Shown in pieces: positions 45,866-54,454 of a stretch of DNA of 64,000 nt; position 1 is the stretch's first letter, and every line of letters starts with the position of its first letter. The notes under the pieces are model-generated. The model saw only the letters and a program-made list of their open reading frames with translations. It did no database searches and was not told the DNA's origin. A program made the translations under genes and the position numbers. This stretch comes from an uncultured Clostridia bacterium (lineage in GTDB: Bacteria; Bacillota; Clostridia; RUG12999): assembly GCA_934792465.1 (NCBI GenBank), contig CAKVOK010000002.1:48016-112015 (forward strand). Reading direction: 5' to 3'.

Positions 45866-45976
45866 TTAAGCAGTTACCAGATACAAAAAAAGCGTGGCGA
45901 TACCGCCCAAAACCATAGTTCCGCCGAATACGGCGAGGAGTATTACGGCAACAAGCTGTTTTCTCTTTTTATTCAT
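45866..45976 (-). CDS. 36-residue single-pass membrane peptide
   Basis: On the minus strand an ATG (complement of 45974-45976) follows AAAGGA at good distance and opens a 36-codon frame ending in TAA. The product starts MNKKRKQLVAVILLAVFGG and ends LFLYLVTA: a basic N-terminus and one hydrophobic helix. A sigma-A promoter lies 30 bp upstream (46007-46035). Tiny Firmicute proteins of this design include Prli42 and DUF4044-like peptides. Membership cannot be settled from sequence alone. It is too short for most gene callers and sits convergent to the iscU terminator. Confidence 0.7.
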   Translation of the reverse strand: MNKKRKQLVAVILLAVFGGTMVLGGIATLFLYLVTA

Positions 45977-46006
45977 ATTGAAATTCCTTTCGTATGTAAT
46001 AAATAT

Positions 46007-46035
46007 ATTATATACCAAAATTAAATAAAATGCAA
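46007..46035 (-). promoter_or_regulatory. Promoter of the small membrane peptide
   Basis: On the minus strand TTGCAT (46035-46030) and TATAAT (46012-46007) are 17 bp apart. The divergent gene at 46068 must start transcription in the same 90-bp gap. Confidence 0.7.
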
Positions 46036-46067
46036 TACTTTTTTATATTTTGCATAGGGGGAAACTT

Positions 46068-46793
46068 ATGAAATTTGTAAAAAATCCGAATCTGCCGGAA
46101 AAGGCTGCCACAGTCATAGCGGCGGCGAATATTCCGCAGGATATAAGAAACGAACTTGAAAAACTGAATATAAAAATAATTCCGTCCGCTGAAATAAATT
46201 TTGAAGTAAGCGGAGTGAAAATGCATCCGGATATGCAGATTGTGCATATGGGCGGAGATAGATTTGCCGTGCATAAATCGGCGGCAGAGCATTACGGAAA
46301 ATATCTGCCATGCATATGCGGTGCGGGCGGAAACACCGGCACCTACCCGTCGGATATTGCATATAATGTAGCAATAATGGGAAAAAGAATGATATGCAAT
46401 AAAAAATATACGGATAAAAAAATTTTGGATTTGTGGAGCGGCGAAATAATAAATGTCCGCCAGGGCTACAGCAAGTGCAGCATACTTGTTGTTGATGAAA
46501 ATTCGCTTATTACTTCGGATAACGGTATATACGAAACCTTAAAGGGTAATAATATGAATGTGTTGAAAATAAGAACCGGTTATATTGAGCTGCCGGGGCA
46601 GAATTACGGATTCATAGGCGGTGCGGGCGGCAAGCTTGCCGAAAATCTCATAACCTTTACCGGAGATATAACAACGCATCCCGATTATGATAAAATATGC
46701 GGATTCTGCAAAAATTCGGGTGTGGATATATATTCCCTCGGCAAGAACGTACCGATTGACATAGGCTCACTGCTGCCGGTTATTGAAGAATAA
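46068..46793 (+). CDS. DUF6873-like protein (GME-fold type), function unknown
   Basis: The protein has 241 residues from ATG 46068 with AGGGGGA upstream, soluble. Recognisable lines are KMHPDMQIVHMGGDRFAVH, YPSDIAYNVAIMGKRMICN, VRQGYSKCSILVVDENSLIT and GGAGGKLAENLITFTGDI. This matches what I recall of the clostridial DUF6873 family, thought to share the fold of guanidino-group-modifying enzymes. No activity is known to me. It precedes ytxC by 14 bp and probably shares its transcript. Confidence 0.65.
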   Translation: MKFVKNPNLPEKAATVIAAANIPQDIRNELEKLNIKIIPSAEINFEVSGVKMHPDMQIVHMGGDRFAVHKSAAEHYGKYLPCICGAGGNTGTYPSDIAYNVAIMGKRMICNKKYTDKKILDLWSGEIINVRQGYSKCSILVVDENSLITSDNGIYETLKGNNMNVLKIRTGYIELPGQNYGFIGGAGGKLAENLITFTGDITTHPDYDKICGFCKNSGVDIYSLGKNVPIDIGSLLPVIEE

Positions 46794-46807
46794 GAAAGGT
46801 GGAAAAT

Positions 46808-47563
46808 GTGAATCAGTATATAGTAGATACTTTTCATGACGAAACAAAGCTGTTTGAAGAAATATCGTCGGGACTTCGGGAAATGGGTATTCCGGCGCAA
46901 TGCGTGCTGGACGACATCATATCGGTTGACGCAAAGAAAAATACATCGGACGTGATAGCGGACGTGACAGGGCGATTTATAATAGATAATCTCGAAACGG
47001 ATAAGGTTTACGAAATATTGAGACTGCACTGCTCCGGCAGGGACGAAATCGAGGGTGCGGCGAAATGCTTCAAAAATGATATGTTTAACAGATATTCCAG
47101 ACTTCGTGTACTTAAAAAGGAGCTTAAAGAGGCGCTGCTGAACTATGGGCGGATTAATGTTGAGGGGCTTTTGAATTTCAGACTTCATGAATATAATCAT
47201 CTGCTGTATACGGGTACGGCGATGGCGCTGGAGGATTATATTGCGAACAAGGCATGCGAGGATTTTCTGAATTTGCTTGAATATTACGTGAGCATACAAG
47301 ACAGCAGATACGACACTGTTATCGTTACGCAAACGGATAACGGATATGTGATTACGGACGAAAACGGCAGGGATATTAATGATGAGGACGATGCGGAATT
47401 TTTTGACGGCATGGAAATTTCTCCGCTGAAAGCAGACGATATTTTGATAGGCAGATTGATGAATATAGCACCGGAAAGAATTATCATGAATGCGGATGCG
47501 GATAAGCCGGTTATAAAAACGCTGAAAAGGATATTTGCCGGAAGATTGAGCGTGGCGGATTGA
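46808..47563 (+). CDS. ytxC: YtxC-like sporulation-associated protein
   Basis: The protein has 251 residues from GTG 46808 with AAAGGTGG just upstream; an earlier GTG at 46799 sits on the ribosome site itself. It is soluble and mostly helical, with SDVIADVTGRFIIDNLETDKV, LNFRLHEYNHLL and LEYYVSIQDSRYDTVIV, lines I recognise from the putative sporulation protein YtxC family found across spore-forming Firmicutes. The molecular role is unknown. It suggests that the host belongs to a lineage with sporulation genes. Confidence 0.75.
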   Translation: MNQYIVDTFHDETKLFEEISSGLREMGIPAQCVLDDIISVDAKKNTSDVIADVTGRFIIDNLETDKVYEILRLHCSGRDEIEGAAKCFKNDMFNRYSRLRVLKKELKEALLNYGRINVEGLLNFRLHEYNHLLYTGTAMALEDYIANKACEDFLNLLEYYVSIQDSRYDTVIVTQTDNGYVITDENGRDINDEDDAEFFDGMEISPLKADDILIGRLMNIAPERIIMNADADKPVIKTLKRIFAGRLSVAD

Positions 47564-47582
47564 AAAACATATATTAAAAAAG

Positions 47583-47611
47583 TCGGTTTTTGAAAAGAAA
47601 CCGATTTTTTT
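47583..47611 (+). terminator. Terminator after ytxC
   Basis: The 7-bp stem TCGGTTT/AAACCGA with an 8-nt loop is followed by seven T. Confidence 0.85.
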
Positions 47612-47622
47612 ATGATATTATA

Positions 47623-47651
47623 TTGACAACGCCGCCGCTTTGTGGCATAAT
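47623..47651 (+). promoter_or_regulatory. Promoter of the 712-residue toroid protein gene
   Basis: TTGACA at 47623-47628 and CATAAT at 47646-47651, 17 bp apart. Confidence 0.7.
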
Positions 47652-47690
47652 TAAGTATACGGTCAAAATTTTCGGAAAGGGAATATAATT

Positions 47691-49829
47691 ATGAAAATTC
47701 AAAATAGAAATTCAGCTATAGAAACAGAGAACGGTATCATACGTAAATTGTATCTGAACGGCGACACAACAAATCTTGCGGACAAGAACGGAAATTTCGG
47801 TATGCCGTGTTTTACTTTCAAAACAGATGATATAAAATCAATGCCGCATGAAGCATTTGAACCTTATAGTTCGAGAACCGGAGAATATACGGCGGTTTAC
47901 GCCGAAGAAAACACTATTTTCTGCACAGATGCCGAAAACGGAATTTCAACAAAATACATACTCGAAGCGGATAGCCTCAGAATATTATCCGAAACGGAGA
48001 ACGGCAATATTTCGGAATTCGGTATAAACCTAAATCTGAATTTTATCGGCAAAAAAGATTGTGATTTTAAAAATCAGCTGCTGCCGACCTCTCCGTATAC
48101 TTCTGCCGACGGAGAATATATGTATTTTATATTCACACGCCCGAATGGGAGGTATGTTGCGGCAATCGCAAAGACACCGTGCGACGGCTGGAAAATCAAA
48201 TATTCGCCGTTCTGCTGCGGTCATTTCATATTAAATCTGCAATTTCTCGCAAGCTTCGACAGGGTATACGGAGGAAACGAAAGAAAAAATATCGAAATCG
48301 TATTAAAATGCGCAGATACGCTCAAAGAAGCGTTTGAGATTATAAGCGGCGAATACGGAATGCCGGTTGTTACCAACGTTTTAAACGGCGGTTTCGACGG
48401 CTGCGCCGAAGTAAAAATATTCGGCTGTGCCGACAGCCTGGAAATAAAATCACCGGACGGCGAAATCTCAAATATAGATGTTTGTTCTAAAATCAAGCTT
48501 GACAAATTCGGATTTTATACAGTAACGCCGATTTTTAAGGGCAAGCCGGGTCTGAATACCGTTGTTTGGAACGGCGGAAACTTCAATGAGCTTTTTGACA
48601 AAAGCTGCGAATCGATTAAAAAGCCGTATCACCCGGACGACAATCTCTGCGAGGGCGGATGTTTCCTGTGGGAAATGCTGATTAATATGCGACTGCGCAA
48701 AAACTTCAAGTTTGATTCTGTTGCCAAAGAAGAGCTTGACATTATCATGGCGAAAAACAAAAGCTTTGTCCCAAGACGTACAATTGTGCCGTATGCGCTC
48801 GGCGAATATGCGCCGTATCATATTCATGAATCGAACAGGATACAGGAGCAGTTTTTCGGGGTTTCGATTTTGATTGAAGCATATCGTGTGTATAATGATA
48901 AAGAAATTCTTGATTTTGCGGTATGCACATTGAAAGAGCTTGTAGATAATTATATGAAAAACGGCATGATTTTCAACGGTTCGGATTATACAACCGTATG
49001 CTGCCCTATGATTCCGCTTGTTGATGCGGCATTGCTGCTGAAAAAGCTGGGCGACAGCCGTGCCGAAATATTTGAAAAGGCTGCTGCCGAATCGGCGGAA
49101 TTTTTGTTTAATAGGGGATACAGCTTTCCGACAGAGGGCGGTATTTCCGACTTGACGGACGAAGAACGTGAGGACGGCTCTATCTCATGCACGGCGCTTG
49201 CACTGCTGTATTACTGTGCTCATATGAAGTTTGTAAAAAAGTATGCCGAATTGGCAAGAGATATTATTATATTCCACCGTGCATGGACAATGTACACTCC
49301 GGACGCAAGGATAAACGGGTCGAGCTTCCGCTGGTGGGAAACCATATGGGAGGGCGACGGCGAAGGACCGGCAATGTGCGCCGGTCACGCATGGACGATA
49401 TGGCAGTCGGAAGCGTTATACTACTGCGGATTGCTTTTTCATGATGATAAAATGCTGCTCGAATCCTGGAACGGATATATAACCAACTTTTCAAAAACAC
49501 AATCCGACGGGACTATGTACAGCTGCTACGAAACCGACTATATACGTGGCGGCGGTGACGAATGGACAAAAGGAACGCTTAAACAGCTGAAAGGCGAAAA
49601 TACCGATATTAAATACACCGTTGCGCACGGCTATCCGAAGCATAAGGATAATTCGCTTTCGAGATATGCATGGGTGCGTGCTGCCGAAAGTTGGCTGAAA
49701 ACCGCAGCAATTTTGGATATTGACGGACAGACGGTGTACATAAATACAAACAGCAAGCATGAAGCTGCCGAAAATATAAGACAAATATATATTAACGGCG
49801 AAATGAAAATAATCGGGAACGGAGATTGA
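47691..49829 (+). CDS. Six-hairpin glycosidase-like protein, family not recognised
   Basis: The protein has 712 residues, no signal peptide, and GGAAAGGGA before the ATG. An N-terminal beta-rich part (about 1-320) is followed by an alpha/alpha-toroid-like helical part (about 325-690) with GGCFLWEMLINMRLRKN, APYHIHESNRIQEQFFGVSI, WWETIWEGDGEGPAMCAGHA and YETDYIRGGGDEWTKG. Acidic residues in the W-E-G-D-G-E line are candidate catalytic groups. The plan resembles GH78/GH105/GH154-style cytosolic glycosidases, yet I cannot place it in a numbered family. It is transcribed from its own promoter, probably with the TSUP permease that begins two bases later. Confidence 0.65.
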   Translation: MKIQNRNSAIETENGIIRKLYLNGDTTNLADKNGNFGMPCFTFKTDDIKSMPHEAFEPYSSRTGEYTAVYAEENTIFCTDAENGISTKYILEADSLRILSETENGNISEFGINLNLNFIGKKDCDFKNQLLPTSPYTSADGEYMYFIFTRPNGRYVAAIAKTPCDGWKIKYSPFCCGHFILNLQFLASFDRVYGGNERKNIEIVLKCADTLKEAFEIISGEYGMPVVTNVLNGGFDGCAEVKIFGCADSLEIKSPDGEISNIDVCSKIKLDKFGFYTVTPIFKGKPGLNTVVWNGGNFNELFDKSCESIKKPYHPDDNLCEGGCFLWEMLINMRLRKNFKFDSVAKEELDIIMAKNKSFVPRRTIVPYALGEYAPYHIHESNRIQEQFFGVSILIEAYRVYNDKEILDFAVCTLKELVDNYMKNGMIFNGSDYTTVCCPMIPLVDAALLLKKLGDSRAEIFEKAAAESAEFLFNRGYSFPTEGGISDLTDEEREDGSISCTALALLYYCAHMKFVKKYAELARDIIIFHRAWTMYTPDARINGSSFRWWETIWEGDGEGPAMCAGHAWTIWQSEALYYCGLLFHDDKMLLESWNGYITNFSKTQSDGTMYSCYETDYIRGGGDEWTKGTLKQLKGENTDIKYTVAHGYPKHKDNSLSRYAWVRAAESWLKTAAILDIDGQTVYINTNSKHEAAENIRQIYINGEMKIIGNGD

Positions 49830-49830
49830 C

Positions 49831-50607
49831 ATGGAATATTTAATAACTGTAATCATATGTTTTTTTGCGGGAATGGGTGCAGGACTCGGAACGGGCTTTG
49901 CCGGCATGAGTGCTGCGGCGGTTATAACGCCGATGCTCGTTACGTTTTTGAAGATTGAACCGTATACCGCAGTCGGAATAGCACTTGCTTCCGATGTTTT
50001 GGCGAGTGCGGTTTCCGCATACACATACGGAAAAAATAAAAACCTGGATATAAAAAACGGAATAATAATGATGGTGAGCGTGCTTCTGTTTACCGTGGCC
50101 GGAAGCTATGTATCAAGCCTTGTCCCGTCTGCGACAATGGGCAATTTTTCCGTGTTTATGACGTTTTTGCTCGGTGTAAAATTTATTCTGAAGCCTGTTA
50201 TGACAACGAAAGATGCCATGAACAACATATCGGCGAAAAGGAGGATATATCAATCCGTATTCTGCGGTGCTGCAGTGGGTTTCATCTGCGGATTTGTCGG
50301 TGCGGGCGGAGGAATGATGATGCTTCTGCTTCTGACGAGCGTACTCGGATATGAGCTGAAAACCGCCGTAGGTACAAGCGTATTTATCATGACATTTACG
50401 GCGCTTACCGGTTCTGTTTCGCATTTTGCTATAGGAGAAAGCCCGGATATTGCGGTGTTGCTGATGTGTGTAATATTTACGCTGATATGGGCGAGAATCG
50501 CTGCCGTGATAGCGAACCGTGCGAACGCCAAGACGCTGAACCGTGCAACCGGCATTATTCTCGTGATACTCGGAGCGGCGGTAATGGTATTTTCATTTTT
50601 GAAATAA
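49831..50607 (+). CDS. TSUP (TauE/SafE) family permease
   Basis: The protein has 258 residues with about eight membrane helices and an internal repeat: the first half has GMGAGLGTGFAGMSAAAVITP, the second GFICGFVGAGGGMMMLLLLT and LKTAVGTSVFIMTFTALTGS. These glycine-rich lines mark the 4-TMS TauE/SafE (DUF81) family, which exports sulfite, sulfonates or other organic acids. It follows the glycosidase-like gene by two bases, so it may export a by-product of that enzyme. The substrate is unknown. Confidence 0.85.
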   Translation: MEYLITVIICFFAGMGAGLGTGFAGMSAAAVITPMLVTFLKIEPYTAVGIALASDVLASAVSAYTYGKNKNLDIKNGIIMMVSVLLFTVAGSYVSSLVPSATMGNFSVFMTFLLGVKFILKPVMTTKDAMNNISAKRRIYQSVFCGAAVGFICGFVGAGGGMMMLLLLTSVLGYELKTAVGTSVFIMTFTALTGSVSHFAIGESPDIAVLLMCVIFTLIWARIAAVIANRANAKTLNRATGIILVILGAAVMVFSFLK

Positions 50608-50616
50608 TAAATAATG

Positions 50617-50650
50617 GGGTGCTGCAAAACGAAATTGTTTTGCAACACCC
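50617..50650. terminator. Bidirectional terminator between convergent genes
   Basis: The 14-nt arms GGGTGCTGCAAAAC and GTTTTGCAACACCC pair with one mismatch around a 6-nt loop. TCTTT follows on the plus strand. It separates the TSUP gene from the minus-strand operon. Confidence 0.75.
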
Positions 50651-50694
50651 TCTTTGAAAGTGTAGAAAAACAGTGTGTTATAAAGTCCGGTGCT

Positions 50695-51024
50695 TTATCT
50701 TGCTGCGCACCTGTACTTGTGCGGCGTCATCTTGTATACGGAGAAAAATTTTCGGCTGAAATAGCAGCGGTCGCAAAAACCGAGCCGGCGGCTGATTTCG
50801 TTTATCGTCATATCCTCGTATGTAAGATATTCTTTCGCTTTCTCCAGTATCAGCAAATCAATGTATTTTCCTACCGATATGCCGGTATCTGCCTTAAAAA
50901 TCTTTTGCAGATTGCTTCTGGACGTGAAAATTCGGGAGGATATATCGCTTACGGCAAGTCCCGCCGAAAGATTTTCGTTAATACATTCTATCGCCTGTTT
51001 TGTTATTTCAGAGTAGTTTTCCAT
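50695..51024 (-). CDS. Stand-alone AraC-type helix-turn-helix protein
   Basis: The protein has 109 residues, with GGGAGG before its ATG on the minus strand. Only the AraC double helix-turn-helix is present (NENLSAGLAVSDISSRIF, LGFCDRCYFSRKFFSVYKMT). There is no sensor domain. It is the last gene of the YtrA-type ABC operon, 16 bp after the permease. SoxS/MarA-like short regulators respond through their own level, and a similar role for the ABC operon or elsewhere is possible. Confidence 0.85.
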   Translation of the reverse strand: MENYSEITKQAIECINENLSAGLAVSDISSRIFTSRSNLQKIFKADTGISVGKYIDLLILEKAKEYLTYEDMTINEISRRLGFCDRCYFSRKFFSVYKMTPHKYRCAAR

Positions 51025-51040
51025 TTTCCTCCCGCCTTTC

Positions 51041-52972
51041 TTATTCTGTCTTCATTTGCCTTTTAAGAATCGATTCTTTCACATCATGACTGTAATTGTC
51101 TATATTTACATCTATATAGGACTCGTGACCGTCATTGTAAATAAGCTTGATGTTTGTGTTTGTCGAACCGCTCTCGATGCTTTCGGAAAGGATTTTCGCC
51201 ATTTCGTCCATATCCTTGTCCGCTGTGTATATTGCTTTTATTTCGTGTATGTTTGCGTCTTCCGATCCGTCATCCATCTGGGTTTCGTTTGATTCATACC
51301 TTCTGACATCAAGCTCCAGCAAGCCGTCCGTTGAGTATTCTATGTTGTCGGAATATTTTTCATTAATAAAATTAACGGTGTTGACGTAGCAATCGTATAC
51401 ATTGTAGTTGTTGCCGTATATGTTTAATACAGCGTATATCCTGCTTTTGTCTATATCGTCATATGTGTATTTGCCGTATTCCTGTCTGAAAAGATTTAAA
51501 AGCTCTTTTACCTCTTCCGAATTGTTTACTCCGCTTTCGGTATTTACGGAAAAGGTTGTATTTCTTGTAATGTTAATCCATGAACTGTTTTTGAGAGCTT
51601 TGGCATTTATTCTGCTCAGCATAAGAGTTTTATATTCCTTTGTATCATATATGGATTTCATATACTTGTTGTAGTCGGATTCGGAAACATTAAGTGAATA
51701 TTGCAAGCTGCATATCTTATTATTCGGGTTTGCAACAGCGGTTACGGAATAGTCGCCGAATCCCGACTTTTCGGCACTTATCAGTGTGAGCACGCTTGAT
51801 ATATTTTCGGGGGACTTAAGGTTATAGCTGTTATAATATCCGTTTCCGCTCGTACCCACCGCAAATTCATTTATTTTTTCGGCTTTCGGTATAATGTAAA
51901 ACATCTGCGGTTTCGCAAGCGGCAGAATTACAACCGCAAGTGTGCATACCGCAAGTATTGCAAAGCCTCTCATGTTTTCAAACATTGCCTTGAAGTTTTT
52001 GCCGAATATGCCCTGCAATATTACGAACGCAAGGAATGCGCCTATCAAATATCCGAACAGAGCTATTATCACGCTTCGCTGCGACATTTCCAAAAATATC
52101 AGGCCGAAGCACAGTGCCGAGAAAAATGCGAGATAATATTTCAGGAACGATGTAAGCTTTCCGTATACAAAGAATTTTCCTGTGTTTTCGCTTTTTCTGT
52201 ATTTGTAAAGTACAAGTCCGGCTGCCGCAAACGCAATCGTATACAGTATTACGTATATAATTTCCGAAACATTTATTTTATCATATGCATACCTCGCAAG
52301 AAGCAAAGGAGGGAAGATATATACTTCGTTATAATAGAACTCTATGCTCATAAAAGAAAACCATAGACCGATACTGCCCTGTATTAGTGCTGTCGATATG
52401 ACATATACCAAAAATACAAACGCAATTATGCAGAGCTGCGCAAAGAAGTTCCCCGAAACGCTTGCCGCAAAGCAGCTTACCGCAAATACGCATATATACA
52501 TTAGCGCCACGCTCAGAATACCTTTCAGCATTATGCCGGCTCCGATGGTTTTGCCTATTCCGAGTGCCGCAAAAACGGCTGTGTTTATTACAGCAAGCGG
52601 TATAAGCGGCAGTATGAGCGTAAATACTCCGGATAAAAACCTCGAAATATAAAGACTCTCTCTGCTATGTTCCATAGAATGGTAAAACAAAACCGACTGC
52701 TGTTTGTATAAATAATTGAACAGGAATATAGCTGTGATTATCGCCGCTGCGGTTATCAGCGGAATCATCAGAGGATGATAGCCCGAAAGAAGTTTTGCTA
52801 TAGTCTCCATGTCGGATTTTTGCGTTATTTCGGACATATTGTTGTTTAGGATTAGTGCAGGGAGCGTAGTGCACAGAAAAAGAAATATTGTATGGAGCAA
52901 TATAATATATTTCTGCTGTTTTACGGATTCCTTAAAAAGGTTTAAATTAAAGTAAGATTTTCGAGAAGTCAT
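51041..52972 (-). CDS. ABC-2-type permease of the YtrA-linked exporter
   Basis: The protein has 643 residues and about 10-12 membrane helices, with an N-terminal pair (IILLHTIFLFLCTTLPALIL, LMIPLITAAAIITAIFLFN) and a large extracytoplasmic region near the C-terminus (about 370-630). YKQQSVLFYHSMEHSRESLY and LSGVFTLILPLIPLAVIN are typical of permeases partnered with YtrB/BcrA-like ATPases. Its ATG overlaps the end of the ATPase gene by 26 bp, so they are translated together. Likely role: export or defence against cell-wall-active peptides, or a stress-related efflux. The cargo is not deducible. Confidence 0.8.
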   Translation of the reverse strand: MTSRKSYFNLNLFKESVKQQKYIILLHTIFLFLCTTLPALILNNNMSEITQKSDMETIAKLLSGYHPLMIPLITAAAIITAIFLFNYLYKQQSVLFYHSMEHSRESLYISRFLSGVFTLILPLIPLAVINTAVFAALGIGKTIGAGIMLKGILSVALMYICVFAVSCFAASVSGNFFAQLCIIAFVFLVYVISTALIQGSIGLWFSFMSIEFYYNEVYIFPPLLLARYAYDKINVSEIIYVILYTIAFAAAGLVLYKYRKSENTGKFFVYGKLTSFLKYYLAFFSALCFGLIFLEMSQRSVIIALFGYLIGAFLAFVILQGIFGKNFKAMFENMRGFAILAVCTLAVVILPLAKPQMFYIIPKAEKINEFAVGTSGNGYYNSYNLKSPENISSVLTLISAEKSGFGDYSVTAVANPNNKICSLQYSLNVSESDYNKYMKSIYDTKEYKTLMLSRINAKALKNSSWINITRNTTFSVNTESGVNNSEEVKELLNLFRQEYGKYTYDDIDKSRIYAVLNIYGNNYNVYDCYVNTVNFINEKYSDNIEYSTDGLLELDVRRYESNETQMDDGSEDANIHEIKAIYTADKDMDEMAKILSESIESGSTNTNIKLIYNDGHESYIDVNIDNYSHDVKESILKRQMKTE

Positions 52973-53849
52973 ATCCGCTTACCTCCATTTCGCAAATAAA
53001 TATATCCTCAAGCGTAAGCTCAATTTCGTCAATCAGCAGGGGTGCATAGCTTTCGAGTACGGCAGAAATTTTTTCTCTGTCGCCGCGAACCGTAAGCTCC
53101 AGAATACTGCCTCTCATGCTGCTTGTCAATATATCAAGCTTATCCTTTAGCATATCAATGTCAATCATAGGCTTATACGCCGCCTGATAGCGGTGCAGAG
53201 TTTCCTTTATATCCGAAATGCTCTTTTCAACGACGATTCTGTTGTCGTGCAAAATGCCTATCGTATCGCAAAGATTTTCCATTTCGCGCAGATTGTGCGA
53301 GGATATTACAATCGTCATGCCGTTTTCCGCAACCTCGTTTACAAAAAGTCTTTTTACAAGCTTTCTGATAACGGGGTCGAGTCCGTCAAAGCTTTCGTCG
53401 CAGAGCAGAATCTCCGGTTGCTGCGCCAGTGCAAGGATAATCGACACCTGTCTTTTCATACCTTTTGAAAAGCTTGATATTCTTTTTGAAGTGTTTATGG
53501 GGAACACCCCTGCCACCGATTTGTATTTTTCCATGCTGAAGCTTTTGTAGACGCTGTTCAGATACGAAGCCATTTCGTCTACGGTCGCTCCGTTGAAATA
53601 AAACGGGTCGTCCGATATGTAAGCCGTTTTTCCTTTCACTCCGACATTTTCAAAAATGTCCTCTCCGCATATTTTTGCCGTGCCGCCGTCCGGCTTGTAT
53701 ACACCTGCCAATACATTCAGCAGCGTTGATTTTCCGGCACCGTTTGAACCGATAAGTCCGTAGATGCTTCCTCGTTTAACGGTCAGATTCAGATTTTCCA
53801 GAACTTTTTGTCCGTCAAGTCTTTTTAAAAGCCGTTCAGTTCTAATCAT
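52947..53849 (-). CDS. ABC transporter ATP-binding subunit (YtrB/BcrA type)
   Basis: The protein has 300 residues from the ATG at 53849, preceded by AGGGGTG; a GTG at 53858 lies on that site. Walker A is GSNGAGKST, the signature is SSFSKGMKRQVSIILALAQ and Walker B is EILLCDESFDGLDP, followed by the H-loop in TIVISSHNL. The C-terminal 90 residues resemble BcrA-type ATPases. It is flanked by its repressor and its permease with overlaps on both sides. Confidence 0.93.
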   Translation of the reverse strand: MIRTERLLKRLDGQKVLENLNLTVKRGSIYGLIGSNGAGKSTLLNVLAGVYKPDGGTAKICGEDIFENVGVKGKTAYISDDPFYFNGATVDEMASYLNSVYKSFSMEKYKSVAGVFPINTSKRISSFSKGMKRQVSIILALAQQPEILLCDESFDGLDPVIRKLVKRLFVNEVAENGMTIVISSHNLREMENLCDTIGILHDNRIVVEKSISDIKETLHRYQAAYKPMIDIDMLKDKLDILTSSMRGSILELTVRGDREKISAVLESYAPLLIDEIELTLEDIFICEMEVSGYDFSKILL

Positions 53850-54219
53850 GCTGTTCACCCCTGTAAATAGATTTTATCCTTTCGACGGTTTCTTCCTCGG
53901 ATATTCCGTATTTTTTCAGCTTTTTCAGCAGCTCGGCAATATCATGAAAAATTCCGTCCGACTGTTTTTTCTTGAGTGCTTTTACATCGTCCGTAACAAA
54001 CCTGCCTTTTCCGTTTACGGAATACGACACACCGCTTCGTTCCAGCTCCGTAAACGCTTTTTGCACCGTGTTCGGATTTATCGCCAGCTCTGTTGCCAGT
54101 TCTCGGACAGACGGCAAGGCTGCACCCGGTTCAAGAACTCCGCTCACAACAAGCCGTGTTATGCCTTCTGTCAGCTGCTCATAGATAGGCCGTCTGTTGT
54201 TTAACATTAATTCAAGCAT
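53842..54219 (-). CDS. GntR-family repressor, YtrA subfamily
   Basis: The protein has 125 residues and AAAGGAG before its ATG. The winged helix-turn-helix is PIYEQLTEGITRLVVSGVL, PSVRELATELAINPNTVQKA and RFVTDD. The C-terminal part is short, as in YtrA, with no ligand domain. Its gene leads the ABC operon and a matching operator sits on the promoter (54250-54269), so autoregulation is likely. Relatives respond to cell-wall-active antibiotics. Confidence 0.92.
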   Translation of the reverse strand: MLELMLNNRRPIYEQLTEGITRLVVSGVLEPGAALPSVRELATELAINPNTVQKAFTELERSGVSYSVNGKGRFVTDDVKALKKKQSDGIFHDIAELLKKLKKYGISEEETVERIKSIYRGEQHD

Positions 54220-54249
54220 TTTAATCTCCTTTCTACTGCATACTATAGC

Positions 54250-54302
54250 GTACTACTATGTGTTAGTACACTCATTATAGCATACAAAATTTGATTTGTC
54301 AA
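54250..54302 (-). promoter_or_regulatory. Promoter and GntR/YtrA operator
   Basis: On the minus strand TTGACA (54302-54297) and TATAAT (54279-54274) are perfect with 17-bp spacing. Just downstream lies GTACTA-8 nt-TAGTAC (54250-54269), a palindrome of the form bound by YtrA-type repressors, positioned over the transcription start. Repression by the first gene product is inferred. Confidence 0.8.
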
Positions 54303-54338
54303 TATGTTTTGATGTAATAAAGACAAAAATACACAAAT

Positions 54339-54378
54339 GGGTGCTTTATAAAAATACACAGACCGCATAAAGCAAGGA
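54339..54378. repeat. Dispersed intergenic element, copy 5
   Basis: The part GTGCTTTATAAAAATACACA and the following GACCGCATAAAGCAAG match copies 1 and 4. It lies between the GntR promoter and the end of nagB, followed by a small TGCTG/CAGCA hairpin. Confidence 0.7.
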
Positions 54379-54408
54379 AAAAATGCTGTTTTCAGCAATA
54401 AAGAAAGA

Positions 54409-54430
54409 CAGCACCGAAAATTCGGAGCTG
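54409..54430 (-). terminator. Terminator of nagB
   Basis: On the minus strand CAGCTCCGAA pairs with TTCGGTGCTG around a 2-nt loop, followed by TCTTTCTTT. Confidence 0.65.
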
Positions 54431-54454
54431 CCTGTCCTTATTTTAATATATGTA

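Noticed and set aside
50614..51066. Plus-strand frame running into the AraC-type gene
   Set aside because: It starts in the terminator hairpin and is antisense to a clear helix-turn-helix gene.
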